Origin: Diadophis punctatus similis
Taxonomy: Eukaryota; Chordata; Lepidosauria; Squamata; Dipsadidae
Reading direction: 5' to 3'
NCBI GenBank assembly: GCA_023053685.1
Contig: JALIGW010000001.1
Span: 154,401,466 to 154,465,465 of the forward strand
DNA length: 64,000 bases
Made by a program: the position numbers and the translations under genes. The notes under the pieces were generated by a model. That model made no database searches and had not been told where the DNA came from. It saw only the letters and a list, made by a program, of their open reading frames with translations. Shown here piece by piece: positions 27,787-39,556 of this stretch. The first letter of the stretch is position 1. The number at the start of each line of letters is the position of its first letter.

Positions 27787-27865
<79 letters not shown>

Positions 27866-27868
27866 ATA
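26917..27868 (+). mobile_element. 5'-truncated CR1/L3-type LINE with (AAAT)n tail
   Basis: A frame from 26917 to 27442 continues past one stop at 27440 and reads to about 27627. It gives SIKDLGILISNDLSAKAHC, SRVVNLILRSFF, TRAYKTFARPILKYSSSVWN, LESVQRYFTRRIL and LEILGLESLELRRLRHDL. This is the end of the palm and thumb of a non-LTR reverse transcriptase of the CR1/Jockey-like group; the YADD catalytic box lies upstream and is missing. A 3' UTR (GGTCAGTAAGAGGCATGCAT, TGCACCAGCGTGCCTATCG) is followed by about 29 AAAT/AAAC units. The same 3' end occurs at 51537, 60057 and 60234, all reversed. The copy is cleanly readable with one stop, so it is fairly young. Confidence 0.85.
27752..27868 (+). repeat. 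(AAAT)n / (AAAC)n LINE tail
   Basis: Tetranucleotide tail of the LINE above. It starts as AAATAAAC variants and becomes pure AAAT. Frames over it (LFIYLFIY periodicity) are artefacts. Confidence 0.95.
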
Positions 27869-28152
27869 GGATACTGCAAAATCTCCATTCCCACCCCACT
27901 CCAGGGGAAGGATACTGTAAAATCTCCATTCCCTCCCCACTCTGGGGCCAGCCAGAGGTGGTATTTGCTGGTTCTCCAAACTACTCAAAATTTCCGCTAC
28001 CAGTTCTCCAGAACCTGTCAGAACCTGCTGAATTTCACTCCTGGGTTAGTGGGCTCCAGCAAGATCAGGCTGAAATCCCAATAACAGGAACAGAGGCTGG
28101 AGCTGAAGGATTATCTGTGTTTTTCAGCCATTTGCTATATCATAGCTGAAAA

Positions 28153-28245
28153 TAACTCAGAGGGTTGTTATGAAGATAAAAGAACACTCTTGCATGTGCT
28201 GCTTTGATCCAAGAAGAAAGGTAGGATATAAATGTAATATTAAAA
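28153..28245 (+). repeat. Sauria-type SINE 3' half
   Basis: AACTCAGAGGGTTGTTATGA, AGATAAAAG, GCTGCTTTGATCC and AAAGGTAGGATATAAATGTA form the recognisable end of this squamate SINE, followed by an A-run. The 5' promoter half is not present. Confidence 0.7.
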
Positions 28246-30634
28246 AAAAAACATTCTCAGCTTGCTGATGACCTCAAAGGGCCCTCCTTGCTTTAGAATA
28301 GGACGTGGAGTACTTTCCCACAGGAATCCTTTGAAATCCTTCATGTTATGTCATGGGAAAATGTTGAACAAATACAGCGATTAAGCAAAATTGTTCACTT
28401 TTCTATCCCGGTTCTTTTTCTAGCACATTGCTGCACAACTGGGTTTTCCATGAATAATTATGGTGCATTGGAGACATCATATTACCACTCAGTTAACTTT
28501 CTTTAATTGGCACATTATTGCATCCTCATAAATTCTGTCAGGAATTGCTATGGAAGACTTTGAAGTTTGATGGAGAAAAAGAAAGAAAGCAAAGACCTTA
28601 AGAAAAAAAAAAAGGCATTTTAAGATGAAGGATTTAAAATTCCAGGTTGCCTGGATGTGGCTGAGAGTGAACTAAACTGCTTTGAATTTCTTGCTTTTAA
28701 GAATGCTAATGTAATGAGCCTATTAAATTGTCTCTATGGTAATGAATATGAGCTCAGGCAGGACCGGACCAAGCAACTGAGAATTTCAATGATATGAATT
28801 TCTTTGAGTGACTTAATGACATACCTTTCTATTTCTGGATTTCATCCAGTTCTTCCTTTCATGACTCAGGATAATGATGCTGACAATTAATTGAAGAGAA
28901 AAACTCTGTGTTCTTGAGATAGTTCTTGGTAATTGTTGGGTGTTTTTTTTTTGGCTTTTCTATGTTCAACCTAGTCCCTAATAATGATTATTTTCCTCTC
29001 TGCTCCTGTGATGAAAGTTGTAGGTTGAGTAAAAGAGAATGGCATTCTAAGAAAATGGTTGATAAGAGAGATGTTAGCTTGGGGCATAAATATTCTCATT
29101 AAAGGTATGGGCCTTTTCACTTCCAAGTAATCATTTTGAGATTAGATAAGTGTTACTTATTAGAAATTTGTACTGAAAGAATCCAAGCACCCATTTAGAA
29201 AAGCCTCAAGGGATGTAGGATAACTGGCTTGTCTTTAATTGTTTCATAAAACTGCTTTCCAAAATGTCCTAGAAAAAGGACAGTTTAGAAGGAAAATGAA
29301 TAATGGTAGATAAATTTTGAACAGTGTTTCTCAATGAATGATTACTGTGAGAGTAAAAAAAAAAAAGCATGACGAGTATGTTCTAGACAAATATCTTTTA
29401 TATAATATTTAAACCAGTTTTAACCAATTAAAACACAGTGCATATTGTATAGGAGCTTGATGTGAATGCTTTGAGGATTTCCTTGAGGAATTCATTTGAT
29501 CTAAGTTTCAAAGTGAATCAAGCTTCAATGTATATTCCAAGTCATTAAGAAGACTGGAAGACATTGGTCCTTGGTACTTCTCTCAATTCTGTTGTGCAAT
29601 TTTCAGGTCAAAAACTATATAAGACCATGTAAATAAGCAACTGTCAGGAAATGAAGTATAGATTGATTCATTCATTTTGTTTTTGGTTCCTTTTTTTTTT
29701 TTAAGAAAATGCTCTTCAAAATCTCCAGTTTTCACCTTAATATTGCCATCAAAATGATAAATATATATATTTACCTTATACACCTTAGATATGCATTAGA
29801 TGTCAATGGATTAAAGCCATTTACTGTTACATTTATGTCATCCTAGACCAAAAGGAACGTGGAATTCAACAAATTCACCTTTTCTATTTTTCCACTGAAG
29901 TAGAATTGATCCAATGAACTTTTACAGGATTGATTACTTCCATTCAAAGGACTTAAGGATAAATCATGTATGAGCTAGAAGACACTGCCAAAAACTTAAT
30001 AACTTTTATAGTGGTATTTTTGTACAGGTAAAACCCCAAATTTGCAAACCAATAACTCAATATAGTTTCATATTAGGAGTTGAATAGTCCTATAATATAA
30101 TAATAATTGTACACCATGAAAATCATGTGTGATATTTTAAGTTTTATTTTAAGATTTATAAAAAAACTTCTTTTAGTTGGCCTGTGGATAAATTTGACAT
30201 TTTGATCTGATGTTCATTTATAGATCTCCTGCAGCATTTCCTTTCAAAAAGAGTTAAGTGTATTCTATAACATTCTAGTTCTCTTTTATTCACAGAAATC
30301 TGAAAAACAAATTGTTTCTTCTTTATGTGCTTTGACTTGTATCCATGATTATAGTATATAATTTATTCAAATTTGGGGAAATTCTTGCCTTCAGGAAACC
30401 ACAGAACTAGCAGTAAAATCCTGTTTAAATCTACCTAAAAGGAAACTTGTGTTGTTCCAGTCTTCCAGTCTGAAGTTAAAATTATAAAACAAATTATTTA
30501 GCTATTGTACTATTGTAATGCTATAAATCAGTGCGGCTTCTATAGATTCAGATTATTTTTTAGCTGTGAGATATATGGCTTGTTGTTCACAGTACACAGG
30601 CACACAGGCACACAGAAACACAAATACTAATTGG

Positions 30635-30636
<2 letters not shown>
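28246..30636. other. No recognised gene or mobile element
   Basis: AT-rich intronic DNA with A-runs (28601-28612, 29346-29368) and T-runs (29692-29703). Nothing supported. Confidence 0.5.

Positions 30637-30682
<46 letters not shown>
30637..30682 (+). repeat. (CA)n array
   Basis: About 22 CA units after TTGGTA. Confidence 0.97.
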
Positions 30683-30687
<5 letters not shown>

Positions 30688-30724
30688 AAGAAACAGCAGC
30701 AATCTCACATTGCTCCTAGAAGCA

Positions 30725-30846
30725 GGAAGCAGAAGACACCAGCCTGATGATGATGAATGAGACTTCATCAAAACGTCGGCAAGACACTTCCAAAAACCCG
30801 ACTAACCAAAGACCTACATACAAACACCCGTGAAAACCTCAGAAAA
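30725..30846 (+). repeat. Interspersed repeat with hammerhead-like core
   Basis: ACACCAGCCTGATGATGATG, then GACTTCATCAAAACGTCGGC and CACCCGTGAAAACCTCAGAA. It is homologous to the minus-strand locus at 58388-58520. A 7-bp stem TGATGAA/TTCATCA sits between CTGATGA and AAACGTC. It is the flank of a (TA)n tract. I recognise it as a recurrent snake repeat but cannot name its parent element. Confidence 0.6.
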
Positions 30847-32200
<1,354 letters not shown>

Positions 32201-32204
32201 TATG

Positions 32205-32322
32205 TATGTTTATACATACATACATATCACAACACAATATTAATGTGTGTGTATGTGTGCGCATACACACACACATATGTGTGTGTGTGTGTGTCTGTCT
32301 ACATACACATATACATATACAA
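32205..32322. repeat. Mixed (TACA)n/(TG)n/(CA)n microsatellite
   Basis: TACATACATACATA, then GTGTGTGTATGTGTGCGCATACACACACAC followed by ATATGTGTGTG. The alternating purine-pyrimidine run can fold back on itself. Confidence 0.9.
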
Positions 32323-32530
32323 TATTTAAGTTTAAAACATTTCATTAGATTATAGAATAAAATACAAAAATACAAAAGCAAACAGTAGGACACAGTAGGA
32401 AGAAGAAGGGGAAAGAAAAGTGAGGAGGGGAGGGAGAAAAGAAAAAAATGTTAATATTTATATTATTTTCTATGCTCATTGCCCCTCATATCTTAGTTCC
32501 TAGTTGTACTATTGCAGTGTGCTTTATATG

Positions 32531-32640
32531 GGGTTCCATGAAAAACATTTAAAGCCCTGTATGGCACAGGGATAAATTGCTTGTAGGATCTCCAGTATCC
32601 TGTAGTTTTAACCTATTACATCAGATATAATGGAATCTGG
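32531..32640 (+). repeat. Possible CR1/L2 LINE fragment
   Basis: CATTTAAAGCCCTGTATGGC and the following ~80 bp resemble the TTTAAAGCCCTATACGGC region of the LINE family at 23924. Short and diverged. Confidence 0.35.
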
Positions 32641-32834
32641 TAAATAAAACCATTTTAAAAGATGAAAAATACATTGCTCCCTGACTTCTGTTAATATGTG
32701 AAATACTGAAAGGCTGATTCAAAGATTAGGAGAGTCCATTGAGTATTATTTCACGCTACATAATCTCTTACCAATCTGCACAATCTTTCTGACAAGCACT
32801 GTTTATTTATTTAGTAGATTTAGACCCCTCTCCA

Positions 32835-33147
<313 letters not shown>

Positions 33148-34118
33148 AAAAAGTTTTATTAGTACAAAATTACATAGATAATAGCTAAACATTAAATAGA
33201 AAGTACAAACATTTTTTTTAATTTTTCTCCCCCCTAACCCACCCCTTTCCCTCCCCCCCCTCCCCCCCGGACTTCCCAGAGAGAGTACAGGGCATAATAT
33301 CAATAAAATAAATTTAAATTAAATTAAAAATTTTTGACTTCCACCTTATTTTTTTAAAACTTCAACTCCAAATTGTACACTAATAAAAATTCCTTCCTCC
33401 TCCTTTCAATCATCTACCCTTCACAACATTTCTTCACTGTTAACTAAGAATTAAATGATTATTACATAAATGATGACTAAGTATTAAATACAAAAACCTT
33501 AAACTTCATCATAAAATCAATCAGTATATAAATAACATACTATTACTATATATCAGATTATAAGCACTAATTCCAAACTTTAAATAACCTTCCTCCCAAA
33601 AAAAAAATGTTAAATCTAATTGTAATATTTTATAACTGGATAGATAACAATTCCAAATCTTTCTCACAATTAAATAAAACTTAAATTGATATTACACAAA
33701 AAATAACTAAATAATAATACAAAAACCTTAAACTTCATCATAAATTCTACCACTCTATTTGTAACATAATGTTACTATGTATTAAATTATTAGGTTCAAA
33801 AAAGTTCTAAATCTTTAAAAAGAATTAATAATACTTTGAATAAGCCCCCCCAAAAAAACAAAAGAAAAAAAAAGAATGCAAGAAGTAAAGAAAAGAAAAA
33901 AAAATTAAGGAAAGAAGGGAAAAAGAAAAGTACAGTCATAATGGCAACCATCTGTCCAATAAACTTCAACACTGCATCTTGTTGTATCTTGATGATGGTT
34001 GCATCTTTTTGTAACTTGATAATTTTGTAGTTGTCAGCTCGCCTCCCATCTGACCCCGATCTTCCATCTCCTTTTCCACACTGTAGACATCTGTCTGGCT
34101 CTGCCAATCATTTAAATT

Positions 34119-35123
34119 TTATAAATCTGTTTCGATTTGAAGAGGAAGGGATGGCTTTCCCTCCTCCTCCTCTTTTGTTTTCATACATCTTTCCTCTGGA
34201 ATCTTGGATATATCAGCCTTTAAGACGTTGACATAAAATTCAGTAGCTTTCTTTGTTGTATTAAGCCGATATCTTTTTCCCAGAAATTTCACTGCAACTC
34301 CTGTTGGTGCTTCCCATTTGTAATGTAAATTTAACCTTTTAAATTCATCAATCAGAAAGGTATAATCTTTTCTGGCTTTGAGCATTTTAGAGGGAATTTC
34401 TTTCCATATCATCAGTTCCTGGCCATTCACCTGCAGGTTATTCTTAAACGTCGCCTGTATAATCCTATTCCGTAAGGCTCTTGTAGTAAAGTATATTACA
34501 ATATCCCTTGGTAGGTGTTTTTGTTTTGCATACCAGGAGTTGATTCTATATATTTTATCAATTTGCCTGGCTAGTTCTTCTTTAGACAGTCCAGACACCT
34601 GCTCCAAAGCTTCCACCATCCTTCCTTTCAAATCTTCATATAATCCTTCTTTCAACCCCCTGACCCTTATGGCAAATTCCATGGATCTGAATTGCGTCAT
34701 TAACACCTCTGTTTCAAAATTTGCAATGTCATTTTGTATTTTATCTATGTATTCTACTGAAGTTGTCAAAACTTGTTTGTTTTCTTCAATGCGGTTTGCC
34801 AAAACTTCAATATTTGTTGCTAGACCTTTACATACCTCCAACACATCATTTCTAATTTGTTGGTCAATATTCTTTAAAGCAGCCTGCATTTTATTATCTA
34901 TTTCACTAATTTTTTGGTTAAATTCAACAATAAGTTCATCTTTCATAATCTTTAAGGTACTTATTAAATTTTCAGGTGTTAAAGACTTTGGGGGTGTTAA
35001 CTCAGTGGTAAGTTGCATTTTAGAAATATAACCAGATGAATAATCCATTCTTTTATTCAAAACAATCTTTCCAGATTTTGAAGCCATTTTAGTATTTCCA
35101 GTGGTGAACAAAGAAAAAGCCAA
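34119..35123 (-). CDS. L1 ORF1-like RNA-binding protein, 334 aa, intact
   Basis: L1 ORF1 proteins are trimeric RNA-binding chaperones that coat the element's RNA in cytoplasmic particles. Visible here: a basic N-terminus; a long heptad-rich stretch (about residues 45-145, LKIMKDELIVEFNQKISEID and following) expected to form the trimeric coiled coil; an RRM-like start around residues 145-165 (RSMEFAIRVRGLKEG); and a C-terminal domain with RDIVIYFTTRALRNRIIQAT, matching the RDV.V.F...K..IL.A pattern of L1 ORF1. A second in-frame Met (MASKSGKIVLNK, residue 13) may be the true start, because the first 12 residues are poorly supported. The tail is acidic (KTKEEEEGKP). There are no internal stops. 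Expression is unknown. Confidence 0.82.
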   Translation of the reverse strand: MAFSLFTTGNTKMASKSGKIVLNKRMDYSSGYISKMQLTTELTPPKSLTPENLISTLKIMKDELIVEFNQKISEIDNKMQAALKNIDQQIRNDVLEVCKGLATNIEVLANRIEENKQVLTTSVEYIDKIQNDIANFETEVLMTQFRSMEFAIRVRGLKEGLYEDLKGRMVEALEQVSGLSKEELARQIDKIYRINSWYAKQKHLPRDIVIYFTTRALRNRIIQATFKNNLQVNGQELMIWKEIPSKMLKARKDYTFLIDEFKRLNLHYKWEAPTGVAVKFLGKRYRLNTTKKATEFYVNVLKADISKIPEERCMKTKEEEEGKPSLPLQIETDL

Positions 35124-35489
35124 GCCTCTAGTTAAAGTTCTTTTAAATTTCTTTTAAAATTCTTTCAAATTCCAAAGCCAGATAGAATTTTATTTTTAAA
35201 AAATTGTCAGTTATTATTTAATCCAGAATCGGGAGACAGAGAGAGTAAAGCCAACTTTCAAAATCAAAAATTTCCATAAGAAAAAAAGCTGCTAGGGAAA
35301 CGAAAGTTACTTTCACTTCTCCTCCCACTTTCTCCGATCGCCATGTTGTAGCCTAATAACTGTTACTTAGTTTCTTCCGAAGTGAAAATCAGCAGTGGAG
35401 TTGAAAGAAAAAAAAAATCTGTACTTGCCCTTTAAAATCCTGTCTCTCTCTGTCTGCTTGTTTAAACAATTAAGTAGTTGTAATCCCAT

Positions 35490-35770
35490 TCACGAAGCAG
35501 CGGGTGGTCACGGCATCTTGCTCCGCAAAAGCGGAGGTTTCCAAGTCCCCGGAGCAAGAGACAGGCTGGCTGGGGAGCCCTCACCTTTCGCGCCCCTGGC
35601 TGACACTTGGGGCACTAGGGGGGGCTCTACCCCACCTGTCCGGCTCTCATCTCTCCCCTTTGCCCGGGGCAGAGACTTTCAAGCCGCCAGACAGCTGTTC
35701 TGGCGGCTTTAACGGGGAAAAGGAAAGGCGCTCAACGAGGAGCGTCCGCGATGCAGCGATCCGGAACCGG
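35490..35770 (-). promoter_or_regulatory. GC-rich L1 5' UTR, putative internal promoter
   Basis: A CpG-rich segment immediately at the 5' end of the L1 derivative, unlike its AT-rich body. L1 elements carry their promoter in the 5' UTR. The position and composition fit, but promoter activity is inferred. Confidence 0.5.
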
Positions 35771-35929
35771 AAGCACAGTTTAGACTTTTTATTAAATTTA
35801 TAGTTTTTTTACTTACCTAACTCCCAGGGGAGAAAGAGTCATTTTAATGTAGAAGTTAAGGTGCTGGGCAAAAAACTAGGAACCTGAATTTTAGTCCTAC
35901 TTTAGACTAAAGTGACCATATATATATAT
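35771..35929 (+). repeat. Right ~155-bp target duplication of the L1 derivative
   Basis: Second copy of the block at 32835-32993. Here it continues uninterrupted into the rest of the hAT-type element, so this is the original target context. Confidence 0.88.
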
Positions 35930-37015
35930 TTTTTTTAAGCGGGACACAATTTGAGTTTTGCCCTCTATGCATGCGCAGAACGCTGCGCATGCGCAGAGGG
36001 CAAAAGACAGCTAATGTCGGCGTCCAGGCGGCCCCGCCCCCGCATCAATGGTGTCCACACACACACCCGGCGCCTTTGCAAAGCCCGGCCGACCTCGCAA
36101 GGCGGTTGTGCAAACGTTTTGCACGAGCAGGCATCGCCCCCGAGCCCCGTTTCTGCAAAGAGGGGGGTGGCTGGGAAGCGATGCATGCAAAGCCGCCGGT
36201 GCATTTTTCTTTTTTTTCAGCGGCCGGAGAGGGTGGCTAGAAGTCTCCTGGCTGCACCGGTTGGATGCCGGCCTGCCGATTCGCCCATCCTTCCCACCCA
36301 CCCAGCCATCCCGACCCCGCCTCCCAGGGCCGTGGAAGCCCTTGCCCGCTTTCCCTTCCTCACCTCCCCACTTCTCTTTCATTTTTGCTTCGCGCCCAGC
36401 CGCTTCCCGGAGTCGGGGTTCACTCCGCCGCCTTTGCAAGACCGCAAACTCGGGTCAAGCCCAGCGCGGCCGGAAGAAGAATGAGCGAGCGAGGGAAGGA
36501 AGGAAGGAATCGTACGGCTCCGCCCCGGACGCACCAGCCGGCCACGCTACCTCTGTCGGGGCTGCAGCAACCCCAGGACCTCCCTCTCCAGGCGCGGCTT
36601 CCGGATCCGGACTACTCACTTCATTCTCTGGAGAGGCTGCATGCACGCTTGTATGTGTGTGTGTATTCGTGAGCGCTCCAGCAGCCCAGCGCTGGTGGAG
36701 GGGGAGCAGGAGAGCCAAGACTCGTAAGGTGACCAGACGTCCCGCTGTTTCGGCATTCTTTCAAAAAAAGCGTGACTTTTTGGAAAGAATGCGGGACGCG
36801 GGACACACGCTTGAAAAGCGTGACTGTCCTGCCAAAAGCAGGATATCTGGTCACCTTACTTTAGACATAAAAGGAGGATAGGTGACTTCGGCCCAGTCAA
36901 TCCTCCAGCCTAACCCGCCTCACAGGGTTATTGCTGTCGGAAAAAATAGGAAGAGGAAGGAATGTTATGTATGTTTGCCACCTTTGGTTATTTATGAAAA
37001 ATAATAAATGTAAGA
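35845..37015 (+). repeat. Sauria-type SINE split by a hAT-type element
   Basis: The 5' part (AGAAGTTAAGGTGCTGGGC, CTAGGAACCTGAATTTTAG, TCCTACTTTAGAC) lies before 35908. The 3' part resumes at 36867 with GGTGACTTCGGCCCAGTCA, CAGCCTAACCCGCCTCACAG and a GGAAGAGGAAGGAATGTTAT stretch, then AATAATAAATG. Joining the two across the insertion gives a coherent SINE. Confidence 0.78.
35908..36858. mobile_element. hAT-type element, 951 bp, 8-bp TSD, CpG-rich
   Basis: The ends TAAAGTGACCATAT and ATATCTGGTCACCTTA form inverted repeats (TAAGGTGACCAGATAT type). The target duplication CTTTAGAC is perfect at 35900-35907 and 36859-36866. The interior is strongly CpG-rich, with a TGCGCATGCGCA palindrome at 35984 and GCGGGAC/GTCCCGC motifs near the right end. 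Long overlapping open frames (35951-36881) give low-complexity proline/arginine-rich translations with no transposase motif, so I do not call a gene. Confidence 0.82.
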
Positions 37016-37638
37016 TAATCAATCTAAAAAAATTCCTTAAAAATATTACATAAAGCAATAAGAGCAATGGATTTAAAACAGAGAGCTCTGAGAAAAGTTG
37101 TTTTAATATCAGAGTGAACAAAATGATCTTCACCAAGCCAAAAGCAAGCGAAATTCTCTAGAATTGATGTTCCCCAACAAGGAGCTACTTCTGTTTGGCT
37201 GGAGCTCTTTGAACAGTATGTTTAGCCAGATCGATGCAAGAGAAGGCAAAGAAGCACCAAGAAAACATGCTAAGCTTACTCTTACTGCATATGTTTTCCC
37301 TGTGGAAAGACCACATTGGTTTTCTGTCTTGGTGTTTCTGAAACATCACATGCCCTGTTCATAGAACTAGTTGCCAGTTCCATTTAGATTCAGGTGAAGT
37401 TTGGTGGATCACCACAGAGAAAGATAAGTTGTCGTACTCATATACTGTATTTTAGAAGTACATTTCAGATTTTTAGACTGCTGAGGAGACGATGGCTGTT
37501 TTTTTTCTTCTGTATCTTATAATATGTACCAATTATAACTAGATGTGTATGTTTGTGTGTGTGTTTTCATAAATTCTATTAATTTTTTGTTATTTTTTGT
37601 TATTATCCACCCTGTGGTAAACTAATGGCAGATTAAGA

Positions 37639-37640
<2 letters not shown>
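37016..37640. other. No recognised gene or repeat
   Basis: Nothing supported in this AT-rich spacer. Confidence 0.5.
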
Positions 37641-37873
<233 letters not shown>

Positions 37874-38964
37874 GAAATAGGAAAAAAAAGAAAAGGAAAA
37901 AAGGGATGCATACAGAAGTAGTTTTGAGAAGTATTTAAATACAAATATCAGTGAATATGTTCTGAGTATTAACAAATTCAAGCAAATAGCAAAAATATTT
38001 CATGTGGCCAGGCTTGGATAATAAGGAGATTTATGCTCTGCAAATATATATTCTGAATTGCAATAATAAAATAATTGGCTTTTTTCAACAGAAAATAACC
38101 TTCTCAGTGAATTGCACAATCAATAGATGGACATGAAGCTTTATCAATGTGTAAACCTACTATGGCCTCATGATGTATTGTGTAAAATTAACAATTATTT
38201 TATCTTCATGATACGTTAGTCTATTGCCCTGCTTAATAAATCAATTCAGTCTTAACTAATAAGCTTTTGAGGGGTGAGTTTTGTGCAATAGAGAGACCAA
38301 TGCTTATTAGCCCCTTGTCATTTCAAGGATATGGTGAACTGGGGGAAAAAATCATCTTGTTTGCTAGCAAGTCACGCTTCGGCTAAAAGCAGAAAAGCAG
38401 CTCCGTGCTGGGAACTGCATGTTTAAAAAAAGGTCATCTGGTTGCCTGTCTTACTTTATTCTGTTTCCTGTCTATTTGCCATAAATCAAATAAGCTTTGG
38501 TTTAAGACAGCATCTTTATTTAACCTTCAGAAGTGCCTATGGTGCACCTCAGACCTCAGTGTAAAAAATGTGTATTGTACAAATTCTGTGTTACCTCATC
38601 TTTTGGTGGCCTGAGACAAAGAGGTCAGACCACCAGAAAATATACCTCTTCTTACAATACTGAATATATGCCATGTGTTGAATTTGAGCTCAGGTGTGTG
38701 TTTTGATTGATTAGAAAAATCCATGGAGTATAGATACATCACCAGCTACTTCACATGACAACGTTAAATATACGGTCCCCATTTAAAGACATTATTTTAT
38801 GCACTGATGGCAGGCTTGTCTCTGCTCCCTTGCAGCAACTTATACCAGCAGATCTGCTCTGAAAAGTTATCTGATGCATGACACAGGGTGCAGCATTACA
38901 AAAAGAGAGATAAGATCATAAGATTAGCCATAAGAAAATGCTACTAGCTTGTTGAAAAGCAATA
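37874..38964. other. No recognised gene or repeat
   Basis: AT-rich unique sequence. Nothing supported. Confidence 0.5.
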
Positions 38965-39556
38965 CAGGTAGACCCTGACTTACAATTGTTCACTTAGTGA
39001 CCGTTTGAAGTTACAATGGGATTGAAAAAAAGTGACTTATGACCCCTTTTCAACTGTTGCATCATCCCCATGTTCACGAGATCAAAATTCAGATGCGTGG
39101 GAACTGAATCCTATTTATGATGGTTGCAGCATCCTGGGCAGGAGTGAAATTTAGGTTCTAACAGGTTCTGGAGAAACGGTAGTGGAAATTTCGAGTAGTT
39201 CAGAGAACCAGCAAATACCACCTCTGGCTGGCCCCAGAGTGGGGTGGGAATGGAGATTTTGCAATATCCTTCCCCTGCCACGCCTACCAAGCCACACCCA
39301 TAGAACCGGCAGGGAAAATTTTTGAATTTCACCCCTGATCCTGGGGCCACGTGATCCTCTTTTGTGACCTTCTGACAAGCAAAGTCAATTTGGGAAGCTG
39401 GATTCATTTAACAGCCGTGTTACTAACTTAACAACTGCAGTGATTCACTTAACAATGGTGGCAAGAAAGGTCATAAAATGGGGCAAAACTCACTTAACAA
39501 ATGTTTCACTTAACAACAGAAAATGGTGGGCTCAATGGTGATCGTAAGTCAAGGAA
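38965..39556 (-). mobile_element. TA-type MITE interrupted by a hAT MITE
   Basis: Starts CAGGTAGACCCTGACTTACA after TA. It is the same family as 17778-18157 in reverse: GACCGTTTGAAGTTACAATG, CATCATCCCCATGTTCACG, then after the insertion CTTCTGACAAGCAAAGTCAA, GTGGCAAGAAAGGTCATAAA and CGTAAGTCAAGGAAC. The far inverted terminus is lost (it ends near AAGGAAC), so its second TA duplication cannot be seen. Confidence 0.82.
39139..39337 (-). mobile_element. 199-bp hAT MITE nested in the TA-type MITE
   Basis: Starts CAGGAGTGAAATTT and ends AAATTTTTGAATTTCACCCCTG. The perfect 8-bp duplication ATCCTGGG flanks it (39131-39138, 39338-39345). It is the same family as 26775 and 42483 and contains one copy of the AATGGAGATTTTGCAATATCC unit. 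It is younger than its host element. Confidence 0.92.

Larger units (their letters stand above)
26775..28043 (+). mobile_element. hAT-type element split by a LINE, 8-bp TSD
   Basis: Starts CAGGGGTGAAATTC and ends GAATTTCACTCCTG. The flanks GATTAGTG (26767-26774) and GGTTAGTG (28044-28051) match at 7 of 8 bases. The interior has four copies of a ~40-47 bp unit (AGGGGAAGGATACTGCAAAA..., TCTCCATTCCC), two on each side of the inserted LINE. The same family is at 39139 and 42483, where the unit occurs once. Confidence 0.85.

Noticed and set aside
34378..35031. 217-codon + strand frame
   Set aside because: Antisense shadow of the L1 ORF1 frame, which has clear family motifs on the minus strand.
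35951..36881. Overlapping frames up to 277 codons in the CpG-rich hAT-type element
   Set aside because: Low-complexity proline/arginine-rich translations in several frames at once; no DDE/hAT transposase motif.
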